NCBI RefSeq assembly: GCF_013166655.1
Contig: NZ_JABKCA010000045.1
Location: 1-46,250, forward strand
Direction of reading: 5' to 3'
DNA from: Lentimicrobium sp. L6
GTDB lineage: Bacteria > Bacteroidota > Bacteroidia > Bacteroidales > UBA12170
DNA: 46,250 nucleotides
Shown here: piece by piece, positions 1 to 8,738 of the stretch
Position numbering within the stretch: position 1 is the stretch's first letter
How the letters are laid out: the number at the start of each line of letters is the position of its first letter
Notes under the pieces: model-generated
Told to the model about the DNA's origin: nothing
Databases searched by the model: none
What the model saw: the letters and a program-made list of their open reading frames with translations, nothing else
Position numbers and translations under genes: made by a program

Positions 1-9
1 TTTATTAAA

Positions 10-57
10 AAAACTCTGAGGACTGGAATTTTATTCTAGTTCTTGGAGTTTTTTTAT
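10..57 (+). terminator. Rho-independent terminator of an upstream gene outside the window
   Basis: Positions 10-29 can pair with 33-52 to give a long hairpin with several G-U pairs and a 3-nt loop, and a run of T continues to about 57. No gene in the window ends just before it, so it most likely ends a rightward gene lying before position 1. Confidence 0.6.
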
Positions 58-420
58 TATTAAATCAAGATAATCTACTAGTTTCGTGTAGATATGAATC
101 ATAAGCGCTCCAAATCTATCATATAATCATTATACTATTCAAGATTAAAGTATCCAGAAAAACAAGAAACAATCTCATCAAATTATAAGATGTAATTAAA
201 TAATTGTCTCACAATAAATAATAGAAAAAATTACAAAACACCTATAGAAAAGAACTAATACTACTCATAACTCAAGTGGTGTTTTTCGGCTCCATAACCC
301 ATATTAAAAGCTGATAACATGCGATTTAAGCCCATAACACATGAATGAGAATACCTTATAAGCACAGTATTAAAAAACTAATTTCCCAAAGCGTAAAAAA
401 ATGTTTTTAATTTATCTAAT
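58..420. other. Non-coding stretch before ppiD
   Basis: I see no credible gene here. The sequence is AT-rich. A 24-codon leftward ORF (335-261) is too short to support. Two similar CCATAACnCAT words occur near 291 and 332 but form no clear array. Confidence 0.5.
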
Positions 421-426
421 CTATTG

Positions 427-434
427 TACATTTG
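427..434 (+). promoter_or_regulatory. Bacteroidota -7 promoter element upstream of the PpiD-like gene
   Basis: TACATTTG matches the TAnnTTTG -7 consensus of the phylum exactly and lies 25 nt before the ATG at 460. No good TTTG -33 box is visible at the usual distance. Confidence 0.55.
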
Positions 435-459
435 CAGCTTGTAAAAAAAATTAAGTTTT

Positions 460-2574
460 ATGGCCGCAATTGGACAAATTAGAAAGCACTACGGATTATT
501 AGTAGCAATCATTGGTATTGCACTCGCCGCCTTTATTTTAGGCGATTTATTTAAAGGACAAACCAGAGAAGCTGTCAATATAGGCGTAGTAGACGGAGAA
601 GAAATATCCTACAGGGATTTTAGTTTAGAGGTAGAACAAGCTGTTGAAGCTGAAAAAACAAATAAGCAAAAACTTCAGTTAACTTCTTCAGAAGTATTCA
701 GAATCAAACAAAATACTTGGAATAACATGGTGAAAGAAGTCATCATGAAAAAAGAGATAGAGGAAATTGGATTGGCAGTCACTGCTGATGAATTATTCAA
801 CTTAGTACAAGGCTCGAATCCTCATCGTTATATTCTTCAGTATTTTAAAGACCCAAACACAGGTGAATTCAATGGAGAATTGGTGTTACAATATCTTCAA
901 GGATTGGATCAAATGCCTCGTGAAAGTCAATTACAGTGGATTGAGTTTGAAAGAGCTATTAAAGATGACCAATTGAACACAAAATTCAACAACTTGGTAT
1001 CTAAAGCATATTATTATCCTTCAGCATTTGCTAAGATGGCAGATTCAAGAAAAGAAGCTGAAGTAGAGGTGAAATATCTTGCTCAAGATTATTCATCTAT
1101 TGCTGATGATAAAGTTGAAGTAACAGATGCTGATTACCAGAAATACTATAATGAGAAGAAAGAAAGTTTCAAACAAAAAGAAACTAGAAGTTTAGATTAT
1201 GTAGTTTTCAATGTAAAGCCTTCTGCTGATGACCGTCAGGCACAACAATTGAAATTTAATGAGTATTATGAGGAAATGAAAACGATACCTTTAAATGAAG
1301 TTACTGTTTTCACTAATTCTATATCTGATAAGAAATACGAAGACAAATGGTATAAAAGAGGTGAACTCCCTTTACAAATTGAAGCTACCATGTTTGATGG
1401 TGAGCCAGGCGCTACTGTTGTTCCTTACCTAAGCAATAATGCTTATCATACTGCAATCTTATTAGAAAAAGGAAACCGTCCTGATTCTTTAAAAGCATCA
1501 CATATACTTATCGCCTACGCTGGTGCCACTAGAGCAAATCCAGAAGTAACAAGAATTAAACCTGAAGCTCAGAGATTAGCAGATAGTCTTTTAGCTATTG
1601 TTAAGAAAAACCCTAAGAAAATTGAAGAATTAGCAATTGCTTTTTCTAACGATGGTGGTGTTACTGAAAACAAAGGACATTATGATTGGTTTGCTGATGG
1701 ACAAATGGTTCCTGAATTTAATCAAGCAATTTTAGATAATAAAGATGGCTCTGTTGTTTTAGTTGAATCTGTATTCGGTTTCCATGTTATGAGAATCGAT
1801 GGCAAGAAAGATTTTTCTGATAAAGTAAAAGTTGCCAAAATGGAAAGAGAAATCCAGCCTAGTAACCAAACTTACCAAGATGTTTATGTTAAAGCCAATG
1901 AGTTTGCAAGTAAATGCAAAGTTTCAAGTTTCGATGCTGTAACTGAAGAAATGGGTTTAAGTAAAAGATCATTAGCTGATTTAGATGCTATGCAAGAAAA
2001 TATCCCTGGACAAAAAGAAGGTCGTCAAATTATTATTTGGGCTTATGGTCAAGATAGAGAGCTTAACGACTTAGAATTATTTGATATGGGTGCTAGTTAT
2101 TTGGTTACTACTCTAGCTAAAATCTCTGATGAAGGATATACTCCTTTAGAAGATGTAAAGCAAAAAATTTCTTCCGCTGTTAAGAACTTAAAGAAAGCTG
2201 ATATGATTATGGAGAAGATGCAAAACTCTTCAAACAAAAGCTCTTTAGACAAATTGGCTGCAGAACTTAATGTTAAAGCTGAGACTACTAAACTAACTTT
2301 CGAAACCTCTAGCTTCCCTGGATTTGGTCCTGAAGCTGATGTTATCGGAGTAGCTATGTCATTAGATAAAGGAGAAATGGCTGGTCCTATCAAAGGAAGC
2401 AAAGCAGTATTTATGCTTGAAGCTGTTAATACTAAAGCTGCAACTGAAAAGGCCAACTATAAAGCGTTATCAGATCAAATGAGTAATAGATTCCTTTCTT
2501 CTGTTAACTTCAAGCTTTATAAAGCTATGGAAGAGCAATCAGAAATTGTTGACAATAGACATTTATTCTTCTAA
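460..2574 (+). CDS. PpiD/SurA-like membrane-anchored peptidylprolyl isomerase
   Basis: This is a periplasmic folding factor of the PpiD/SurA type, 704 residues. After a short basic N-terminus, one hydrophobic segment (about residues 12-30) anchors the protein in the inner membrane. A SurA_N-like helical chaperone region follows. One parvulin (PpiC rotamase) domain spans roughly residues 345-455; it begins at the typical SHILI segment and ends with a GFHVMRI motif. The C-terminal 250 residues are SurA-like helical sequence. The family helps outer-membrane and secreted proteins fold after Sec export, which fits a genome rich in TonB receptors and T9SS cargo. A -7 promoter element lies just upstream and a strong terminator follows at 2594, so the gene is probably monocistronic. 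The family call is confident; the orthology to ppiD itself is less so. Confidence 0.88.
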   Translation: MAAIGQIRKHYGLLVAIIGIALAAFILGDLFKGQTREAVNIGVVDGEEISYRDFSLEVEQAVEAEKTNKQKLQLTSSEVFRIKQNTWNNMVKEVIMKKEIEEIGLAVTADELFNLVQGSNPHRYILQYFKDPNTGEFNGELVLQYLQGLDQMPRESQLQWIEFERAIKDDQLNTKFNNLVSKAYYYPSAFAKMADSRKEAEVEVKYLAQDYSSIADDKVEVTDADYQKYYNEKKESFKQKETRSLDYVVFNVKPSADDRQAQQLKFNEYYEEMKTIPLNEVTVFTNSISDKKYEDKWYKRGELPLQIEATMFDGEPGATVVPYLSNNAYHTAILLEKGNRPDSLKASHILIAYAGATRANPEVTRIKPEAQRLADSLLAIVKKNPKKIEELAIAFSNDGGVTENKGHYDWFADGQMVPEFNQAILDNKDGSVVLVESVFGFHVMRIDGKKDFSDKVKVAKMEREIQPSNQTYQDVYVKANEFASKCKVSSFDAVTEEMGLSKRSLADLDAMQENIPGQKEGRQIIIWAYGQDRELNDLELFDMGASYLVTTLAKISDEGYTPLEDVKQKISSAVKNLKKADMIMEKMQNSSNKSSLDKLAAELNVKAETTKLTFETSSFPGFGPEADVIGVAMSLDKGEMAGPIKGSKAVFMLEAVNTKAATEKANYKALSDQMSNRFLSSVNFKLYKAMEEQSEIVDNRHLFF

Positions 2575-2593
2575 AAAAAGAAAAAACATATTG

Positions 2594-2628
2594 AAAAACC
2601 TCTCCTAATCTTAGGGGAGGTTTTTTTT
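2594..2628 (+). terminator. Rho-independent terminator after the PpiD-like gene
   Basis: A stem of about 15 bp pairs 2594-2608 with 2611-2625. It has a very short loop and ends in a run of eight T on the plus strand. Confidence 0.85.
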
Positions 2629-2653
2629 ATTATATTCGTGAAAAATTATTAAA

Positions 2654-3148
2654 ATGGAAAGTATATTTAATACTAATGAAGAAAAGTTTGAACTTAGTCC
2701 CTCCTCTATTCAACACCTTACAGAAGCTGCGAAATGGAGTAAATTCCTATCTATAGTGGGCTTTGTGGGCGTTGCCTTATTTATAGTTCTTGCCCTGTTT
2801 ATGGGAATCGTTTTACCATCATTGAATGAAGGACTTGGGATGGATGCTTTTCAACAGTTAGGTAACCAAGGCAACAAGGGTAATATGGCCATATTTGGCC
2901 CCATCATGGCTTTCATTTATTTGGCTTTTGCCATCCTCTATTTTTTTCCTGTATTATACCTTTTCAATTTCTCTAAAAAGGCTCAATTAGCCATTAAAGA
3001 AATGAATAATGAGCTCATAGAAGCTTCATTCAATAATCTCAGAAAACATTTCAAATTTATAGGAATCCTCGTTATAGTTATCATTGCACTATATGCTTTG
3101 GCATTTGTTGGTGCAATTATGGGTGGAATACTAGCTTCCCAATTCTAG
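2654..3148 (+). CDS. DUF5362 family small membrane protein
   Basis: This 164-residue protein has three hydrophobic segments, at about residues 31-55, 79-103 and 135-160. The N-terminus is acidic and hydrophilic, and a charged helical linker (about 105-130) lies between the second and third segments. The overall pattern and the SPSSIQHLTEAAKWSKFLSI-type start agree with the uncharacterised DUF5362 family of Bacteroidota. No function is known, and nothing in the sequence suggests catalysis. Its last six codons overlap the end of the convergent transketolase gene by 18 nt, and no terminator separates the two. The gene itself is well supported; the family assignment is from memory of the pattern. 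Confidence 0.75.
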   Translation: MESIFNTNEEKFELSPSSIQHLTEAAKWSKFLSIVGFVGVALFIVLALFMGIVLPSLNEGLGMDAFQQLGNQGNKGNMAIFGPIMAFIYLAFAILYFFPVLYLFNFSKKAQLAIKEMNNELIEASFNNLRKHFKFIGILVIVIIALYALAFVGAIMGGILASQF

Positions 3149-3958
3149 TAAGAAATCGTACAATTCAGATTTAGAAGGAGCTTTACCATGCCAGGTATAA
3201 TCTCCTTCTATAGATTTTACGCCTTTTCCCATTAGGGTATGTGCAATGATTATTGAAGGCTTTTGGCTATTCTTTTCAATCTGTTTAAAAACAGATTCTA
3301 GTTCTAGAATATCATTGCCATTACATTCGAATACTTCCCAATTAAAGGCCTTCCATTTATCAACTAGTGGCTCCAGTTTCATGACTTTCTCCGTAGAACC
3401 ATCAATTTGAAGATTATTTCTATCTACTATACCTATAAGATTATTTAATTGGTGATGACCAGCACTCATGGCCGCCTCCCAAATAGCGCCTTCTTGTAAT
3501 TCCCCATCTCCCAAGAGACAGAAAACCCTTGAGTTTCGATTGTCTATTTTATTTGCTAAGGCTATGCCTACAGCAACTGAAAGGCCTTGTCCCAAACTTC
3601 CTGCAGATAATTCTAATCCTGGTAAGCCATGATCCCGACCCGGATGCCCTTGTAGGCGAGAGCCCAACTTTCTAAGACTCATTAACTCTTCTTTCTCAAA
3701 ATAACCTGCTTCAGCTAAACTAGCATATAAAACGGGTGCCACATGTCCTATGGACAATATCAATCGATCACGATCCTCCGATTTTGCATTCTTCGGATCA
3801 TGCTTCATTTCTTTAAAATATAAATAGGCCATTACATCGGCAAGACCTAATGACCCACCAGTATGTCCAGAACCTGCCTCGGAAATCATGCGAAGCACAC
3901 ATTTTCTAATTTCCTTTGCCTTATTCTCTATTTCTATACTCGAAAATTTCTTTTTCAT
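3131..3958 (-). CDS. Transketolase N-terminal (TPP-binding) subunit
   Basis: This is the first half of a split transketolase, 275 residues against about 270-285 usual for the N-subunit. It binds thiamine diphosphate and, with a separate C-subunit, transfers C2 ketol units in the pentose phosphate pathway. The GHTGGSLG segment is near residue 32, a GSLGQGLS block near 121, and the TPP motif runs from GDGELQEG (about 151) to the NN of DRNNLQ (about 180). The C-terminal partner is not beside it: the gene ends at the convergent DUF5362 gene and the upstream neighbour is DUF4159. It is the last gene of a leftward operon, 5 nt after the DUF4159 gene. The partner must be elsewhere if the enzyme is functional. 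Confidence 0.9.
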   Translation of the reverse strand: MKKKFSSIEIENKAKEIRKCVLRMISEAGSGHTGGSLGLADVMAYLYFKEMKHDPKNAKSEDRDRLILSIGHVAPVLYASLAEAGYFEKEELMSLRKLGSRLQGHPGRDHGLPGLELSAGSLGQGLSVAVGIALANKIDNRNSRVFCLLGDGELQEGAIWEAAMSAGHHQLNNLIGIVDRNNLQIDGSTEKVMKLEPLVDKWKAFNWEVFECNGNDILELESVFKQIEKNSQKPSIIIAHTLMGKGVKSIEGDYTWHGKAPSKSELYDFLLELGS

Positions 3959-3963
3959 CCTTC

Positions 3964-4623
3964 TTAATTTGAAAAAACATATTGCAAGATATTGGCGCCC
4001 ATTTTTAAGGCTTCCATCCTTTTTTCACCAGAATCATTATGAACTTCTGCATCTTCCCAACCATCTCCCAAATCACATTCATAAGTATAGAAACAAACCA
4101 GTCTACCTTCATAAATCAATCCAAAGCCTTGAGGTGGTTTTTTATCATGTTCATGAATCTTGGGTAACCCATCTTGAAAATCATATTTCTGATGGTATAT
4201 GGGATAATCAAAAGAAAGCTCTTCGAACTCTAATTCAGGAAATACCTTTTTCATCTCTGGACGAATAAAAGGATCCATTCCATAATTATCGTCGATATGT
4301 AAAAAGCCCCCGGAAATTAGATAATCTCGAAGGTTGGAGGCTTCTTGTGCAGAAAAAACTACGTTTCCATGCCCGGTCATATGAATGAATGGGTGATTAT
4401 AGATATCACGACTACTAGGTTCTACTGTCTTATAATCTTGGTCTAAATCCATCTGGAGATAGGCATTACAATAGGCTATTAAATTGGGTAATGCTGTAGG
4501 ATTTGCATACCAATCTCCTCCTCCATTATATTTTAATAAAGCTATCTGAACAGGTTTTTGAGAAAAGCTCATGAAGCTAATCATTAATAATAAAACCAAT
4601 AGAACGTGTGTTTTTTTAACCAT
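3964..4623 (-). CDS. DUF4159 domain-containing exported protein
   Basis: This 219-residue protein starts with a cleavable signal peptide (hydrophobic about 6-20, ending near FSQ), so it is periplasmic. The rest is a single DUF4159 domain. It opens with the GGDWYANPTALPNL segment and carries the TGHG and GGFLHIDDNYG blocks that recall glutamine-amidotransferase-like (ThuA-like) folds. The biochemical role is unknown. DUF4159 proteins are often encoded near MoxR/BatA-type gene sets in Bacteroidota, but none of those genes is nearby here. The gene sits in the leftward operon between rsmE (10-nt gap) and the transketolase subunit (5-nt gap). Confidence 0.82.
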   Translation of the reverse strand: MVKKTHVLLVLLLMISFMSFSQKPVQIALLKYNGGGDWYANPTALPNLIAYCNAYLQMDLDQDYKTVEPSSRDIYNHPFIHMTGHGNVVFSAQEASNLRDYLISGGFLHIDDNYGMDPFIRPEMKKVFPELEFEELSFDYPIYHQKYDFQDGLPKIHEHDKKPPQGFGLIYEGRLVCFYTYECDLGDGWEDAEVHNDSGEKRMEALKMGANILQYVFSN

Positions 4624-4633
4624 TATGAATTCT

Positions 4634-5338
4634 CTAAGATTGATTTATAAATGCGATACTATGACAGGCAACCACTGCAGCTGTTTCAGTTCTTAATCGA
4701 GAGCTAGAAATACTAACAGGCTCAAAACCTTTATCTTTAGCCTCATTCACTTCTTCTGGTGAAAAACCTCCTTCGGGTCCGATAAGTATCAATGCTTTTT
4801 CACCAGCCTCAACAAACCTATCAATACGATCGCTTTTATCAGCCTCACACCAAGCAATAAGTTTCTTTCCATCAAAATCTTGATTTATCAAATCTTTAAA
4901 TTTCATCATCTCTTTCAATTCGGGATGCCAAGCTTTTAAAGATTGTTTCATAGCCGAGGTGATTACCTTTTGAAGTCTGGGCCATTTTATTTCTTTACGC
5001 TCTGAATGTTCTGTTCGAATAGGTGTAATTACATCAATGCCAATTTCAGTGGCTTTCTCCAAATACCACTCAAAACGATTAATATTCTTTGTTGGAGCCA
5101 CTGCCATGTGAAGTTCATATGGCTTAGAATTGAAATCGCATTTGGTTTCGTTCACTTGAACCAAACATCTTTTTGGATGCGGATCAATAATTTCTGAAAT
5201 CATCCAGTTTCCTTTTCCATCGGTGAGAATTATTTCATCACCCATATCTAACCTGAGCACACGAGCCGCATGTTTCGATTCCTCTTCGGAAAGCTGATAA
5301 GTATTCCCTTGTATATCTGGTGTATAAAAAAGATGCAT
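4634..5338 (-). CDS. rsmE: 16S rRNA (uracil-1498-N3)-methyltransferase RsmE
   Basis: RsmE methylates U1498 of 16S rRNA in the assembled small subunit using S-adenosylmethionine. The 234-residue length is normal. An N-terminal PUA-like domain (about 1-70, with SKHAARVLRL near 20) is followed by a SPOUT methyltransferase domain. The C-terminal trefoil knot is clear: LILIGPEGGFSPEEV, then SSSRLRTETAAVVA. The first base of its ATG is the last base of the preceding T9SS gene's stop codon, so the two are co-transcribed. Housekeeping function; high confidence. Confidence 0.95.
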   Translation of the reverse strand: MHLFYTPDIQGNTYQLSEEESKHAARVLRLDMGDEIILTDGKGNWMISEIIDPHPKRCLVQVNETKCDFNSKPYELHMAVAPTKNINRFEWYLEKATEIGIDVITPIRTEHSERKEIKWPRLQKVITSAMKQSLKAWHPELKEMMKFKDLINQDFDGKKLIAWCEADKSDRIDRFVEAGEKALILIGPEGGFSPEEVNEAKDKGFEPVSISSSRLRTETAAVVACHSIAFINQS

Positions 5339-6321
5339 TATTGCTTAATTATTTTTAAGGTTTGAGTGCTTTGAGTGTTGGTGAGTGACAAAAGATAGAC
5401 TCCCCTATTGAGTTGTCCTAAATCGATATAATGATCATTCGAAGAAATTATTTCTACATGAATTTGATTCCCACTTAAATCATAAACTATCAATTCAACT
5501 GGCTCACCATTCAAACCATAACAAGTAATACCTTCCACAAAAGGATTGGGAGAGACCGTAAACAGAGAAGCAAATTGCTCATCAAGTCCCATGCAAGAGG
5601 TAATGAAAAACGAATTTGAAGAGACAGGACTGGTATAGACGCCTTCCTCCACAAATAAAGTAATACTATCCAACCCAGACCCACTCACAGGCGATACCAT
5701 ATAAGGACCTTGACCTTCTCCACTTAATATAATTAAACTCTCTCCAAAATTCCAATGATAGATAGCATCAGTATTGGCATTTCCAGTATAATTAACTTCA
5801 TATGTGTTTTCATAGCACATTACATTATCTTCTTCAAGGCTAATACTAAAATCACTATGCAATTTAGGTAAAACGGTCACCACAGAGGAGGAATCCACAA
5901 TTTCCCCAGCACTGATTACTACACCAAATAAATCGATAAATACTTCAATGGTAATATATAGCTTATACTCCCCCCAACTGTCCACTTCTGGTGTTCCAAA
6001 AACATTAACACATTTAGGGATTTGAGGATAAAAATCGCAGTTATTATCCTGACATTGATAATTCATTCCTGGAGGAATATTATTTATAGTCACTATTTCT
6101 ATATGATCTAACACCACTCCCTCTTGCTCAGTTGGAGAAATAATTGTCAAGACTTGTTCGTAATACTCATCCTCGATAGCACTAGGAAAATCGGTAGGAC
6201 AAAATTCACCATCTCCTTCAGGGTCGGTACAATTAGGGTCAGGAGTACATTGTGCATTTGTTATATTAATACTCAACAAAATGGAAACTATCAATATAAT
6301 GGATTGTAGAATTCTTTTCAT
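5338..6321 (-). CDS. T9SS type A sorting domain protein, secreted
   Basis: This 327-residue secreted protein has an N-terminal signal peptide (about 1-23, cleavage near NAQ). A Cys-rich stretch follows with repeated CTDP/CPTD motifs (about 24-45), then beta-rich sequence of no recognised family. The final 75 residues are a T9SS type A sorting domain: FTVSPNPFVEG, then VYDLSGNQI, then the GVYLLSL...KIIKQ ending. The cargo is therefore exported by Sec, moved across the outer membrane by T9SS, and probably anchored at the surface. It is the first gene of the leftward operon with rsmE, an unusual housekeeping partner. A good leftward promoter lies about 86 nt upstream. Specific function unknown. 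Confidence 0.85.
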   Translation of the reverse strand: MKRILQSIILIVSILLSINITNAQCTPDPNCTDPEGDGEFCPTDFPSAIEDEYYEQVLTIISPTEQEGVVLDHIEIVTINNIPPGMNYQCQDNNCDFYPQIPKCVNVFGTPEVDSWGEYKLYITIEVFIDLFGVVISAGEIVDSSSVVTVLPKLHSDFSISLEEDNVMCYENTYEVNYTGNANTDAIYHWNFGESLIILSGEGQGPYMVSPVSGSGLDSITLFVEEGVYTSPVSSNSFFITSCMGLDEQFASLFTVSPNPFVEGITCYGLNGEPVELIVYDLSGNQIHVEIISSNDHYIDLGQLNRGVYLLSLTNTQSTQTLKIIKQ

Positions 6322-6406
6322 AGTTTAAATTTAAGTGCTTAGGCCCCATAATGATCAAAGAAAAACAATGAGATAATTATTGAAGGATTAACAGTTTTTT
6401 GATAAA

Positions 6407-6414
6407 CAAAATTA
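6407..6414 (-). promoter_or_regulatory. -7 promoter element of the leftward T9SS/rsmE operon
   Basis: On the minus strand this reads TAATTTTG, an exact TAnnTTTG match, 86 nt upstream of the ATG at 6321. It faces the rightward promoter of the M28 peptidase gene. Confidence 0.5.
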
Positions 6415-6427
6415 CTAAAAACTCTTG

Positions 6428-6435
6428 TATCTTTA
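6428..6435 (+). promoter_or_regulatory. -7 promoter element of the M28 peptidase gene
   Basis: TATCTTTA is one base from the TAnnTTTG consensus. It lies 20 nt before the ATG at 6455, so it overlaps the in-frame codons upstream of that ATG and supports the later start. Confidence 0.45.
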
Positions 6436-6454
6436 CAGCCTAAAAAAAACTCTT

Positions 6455-8236
6455 ATGCTTAACAAAAATCTTATCATTAGCTTTATTGGTCTGCTGGCCA
6501 TTATGCTCACCTCATGTGGTCCTAATCCTGAGATTACAAAAGAAGAACTTCATAATCATATCAGCTATTTATCATCTGATTCTCTTAAAGGTCGTTTCCC
6601 TGGAACACCAGAAATGGAATTAGCGGCTAATTATATCAGAAATGCTTATAACGAAGCTGGAATAAAACTTTTAGCAGAAAAAGGATTACAAGAATTTGAA
6701 GTCACCACAGATATTTCTAGAGGAGAAAACAATATGCTAAGTATTGGAGATTCTATTTATGCTGCGGGCAAAGATTTTGTTCCTTATTCCTTCACTGCCA
6801 ACAAAGAGCTGAATTCTGATATTGTTTTCGCTGGATATGGTTTCAGTTTCAATAAAAAAGGTGTGGAATGGGATGATTTTGAAGGCATTGATGTAAAGGG
6901 AAAATGGGTTTTGATGCTCACGGGTGATCCTGAAATTGACAGTGCAAACTCTATCTATGCTGCCTATTCAGGGGATCGTGAAAAAACCTTAACAGCTACT
7001 GATGCTGGTGCTTTAGGTGTTTTATTAGTGAGTGGTCCGGTGATGGATACTAGAGACAAACTAATCAGCCTTCATTTTGATAAAACTCAAGGCAACTCTG
7101 GTATTCCGGTGATGAACATCAAGAGGAAAGTCGCCAATGAGATATTAAAAAATAGCGGATTCACCGTAGCTCAATTAGAAGAAAAGTTAAATAGTACTCG
7201 TCAAGCCCATAGCTTTACAATAGAAGCACAAGTAAAAGGAAGCACAGAAGTAAATCAAGTAAAAGTGAATACTCATAATGTATTGGGATTTATTGAAGGT
7301 ACAGATCCTGTATTAAAAGATGAGATTATCGTTATTGGAGCACATTATGATCACTTAGGTTTTGGCGGACCTGAATCAGGCTCTAGAATGCCTGACACTA
7401 TCGCTGTTCATAATGGAGCTGATGATAATGCCAGTGGTGTAGCTGCTATCATTGAAATTTCTGAGAAACTAGCTCAACAAGATAATAAAAGAAGTTTACT
7501 TGTTATCGCTTTTAGTGCAGAGGAAATGGGCTTATTGGGTTCTAAATATTTTGTGAATCATCCTGAATTTGATGTGAAGCAGTTTAAAGCCATGATCAAT
7601 TTAGATATGGTTGGAAGAATGAAAGAAGACAATGGAATATTATTGGCAGGAGTAGGAACATCAATAGAAGGGGAAGCCTTACTAAAGAAATTAGAATCAG
7701 TGGATACCACTTTACAATTGGGCTATTCCCCTGATGGATACGGTCCTTCTGATCATGCTGCTTTCTATGCTGAAGGCATTCCTGTATTTTTCCTTTCTAC
7801 AGGAGCTCATGATGAGTATCATACTCCATTTGATGATGTAGAGAAAATCAATATTGAAGGTGAAAAGAAGCTTTCTGATTATTCTTTTGCTTTAACTAAT
7901 GAGCTTCTTAACATGGATAAAAGCTTGACTTACCAAGAAAACGATATGACCGACCAAAGAAAAAGAGGCCGAAGAGGTTTTAGCGTTACACTGGGAATTA
8001 TGCCCGATTATGCTGGTGTTGAAAATTCAGGTTTAAGAATTGATGGTGTAAGAAATGGTGGCCCAGCAGACAAAGCTGGAATGAAAAAAGGTGATATTAT
8101 TGTGGCTATAGACGGAAAAGACATCAAGAATATTTATGATTATATGCACCGTCTCAACACTTTAGAAAAAGGGAAAACAGCTTCTGTGGATATCATCAGA
8201 AACGAGGAAAGACAAATTCTACTCGTACAACTTTAA
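6455..8236 (+). CDS. M28 family zinc aminopeptidase lipoprotein with C-terminal PDZ domain
   Basis: This 593-residue exported peptidase probably releases N-terminal amino acids from peptides in the periplasm or at the outer membrane. The start at 6455 is preferred over the in-frame ATG at 6425 because it gives a clean lipoprotein signal with lipobox LTSC (Cys about residue 21) and follows a -7 element. A PA-like insert (about 110-240) precedes the M28 core. The core motifs are HYDHLG (about 297), DDNASG, FSAEEMGLLGS, INLDMVGRM and DHAAFYAEG, which together supply the two-zinc ligands and the catalytic Glu. A PDZ domain (about 520-593) with a GGPADKAGMKKGD core ends the protein. The GtrA gene follows after 9 nt and may be co-transcribed. 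Confidence 0.92.
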   Translation: MLNKNLIISFIGLLAIMLTSCGPNPEITKEELHNHISYLSSDSLKGRFPGTPEMELAANYIRNAYNEAGIKLLAEKGLQEFEVTTDISRGENNMLSIGDSIYAAGKDFVPYSFTANKELNSDIVFAGYGFSFNKKGVEWDDFEGIDVKGKWVLMLTGDPEIDSANSIYAAYSGDREKTLTATDAGALGVLLVSGPVMDTRDKLISLHFDKTQGNSGIPVMNIKRKVANEILKNSGFTVAQLEEKLNSTRQAHSFTIEAQVKGSTEVNQVKVNTHNVLGFIEGTDPVLKDEIIVIGAHYDHLGFGGPESGSRMPDTIAVHNGADDNASGVAAIIEISEKLAQQDNKRSLLVIAFSAEEMGLLGSKYFVNHPEFDVKQFKAMINLDMVGRMKEDNGILLAGVGTSIEGEALLKKLESVDTTLQLGYSPDGYGPSDHAAFYAEGIPVFFLSTGAHDEYHTPFDDVEKINIEGEKKLSDYSFALTNELLNMDKSLTYQENDMTDQRKRGRRGFSVTLGIMPDYAGVENSGLRIDGVRNGGPADKAGMKKGDIIVAIDGKDIKNIYDYMHRLNTLEKGKTASVDIIRNEERQILLVQL

Positions 8237-8245
8237 CATTAGCCC

Positions 8246-8644
8246 ATGCTACTATTTGAATTATCGCAAGAGCTGATCAGAAAATTCCTTAAGTTTGGTA
8301 TTGTAGGCTTTAGTGGATTATTCATTGATTTCGGATTCACTTTTCTTTCTAAAGAAAAGCTAAGGGTTCAGAAATATTTCTCAAATGCTATTGGATTTAT
8401 GATGGCAGCAAGTTCTAATTATATTCTTAATCGAATTTGGACCTTTCATAGCGAAGACCCAAAAGTATTGGTAGAATACAGCCAATTTATGTTCATCAGC
8501 TTATTAGGACTAGCTATCAACACCTTAGTATTATGGCTCATCGTTAGCAAGCTCAAATGGAATTTCTATATCGCAAAATTAGTAGCCATTGCTGTAGTTA
8601 CTGTATGGAATTTTGGAGCCAATATATTGGTCACTTTTGCTTAG
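8246..8644 (+). CDS. GtrA family membrane protein
   Basis: This 132-residue protein has four predicted membrane helices and fits the GtrA family. The KFGIVGFSGLFIDFGFTFL start and the NYILNRIWTF motif after helix 2 are characteristic. GtrA-like proteins are thought to help move undecaprenyl-linked sugars across the inner membrane for glycosylation of O-antigen, teichoic acid or arabinogalactan. No glycosyltransferase partner is adjacent; the nearest is at 37021. The gene starts 9 nt after the M28 peptidase stop, so the two are probably one transcript. The specific substrate cannot be inferred. Confidence 0.88.
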   Translation: MLLFELSQELIRKFLKFGIVGFSGLFIDFGFTFLSKEKLRVQKYFSNAIGFMMAASSNYILNRIWTFHSEDPKVLVEYSQFMFISLLGLAINTLVLWLIVSKLKWNFYIAKLVAIAVVTVWNFGANILVTFA

Positions 8645-8738
8645 AGTTATTCTAAATACATAAAAATCGAAGATATAAAACACAATCTGGTACTTTAATA
8701 CGTAAATATTATTGATATTTGCACAAAAGAAAATAATC

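Noticed and set aside
261-335. 24-codon leftward ORF ending in AEKHHLSYE
   Set aside because: Too short, with no promoter or RBS; it could be a remnant, but the sequence alone does not show it.
2097-2456. 119-codon leftward frame inside the PpiD-like gene
   Set aside because: Antisense shadow of a well-supported coding region; Ser/Leu/Ala-rich translation typical of reverse frames.
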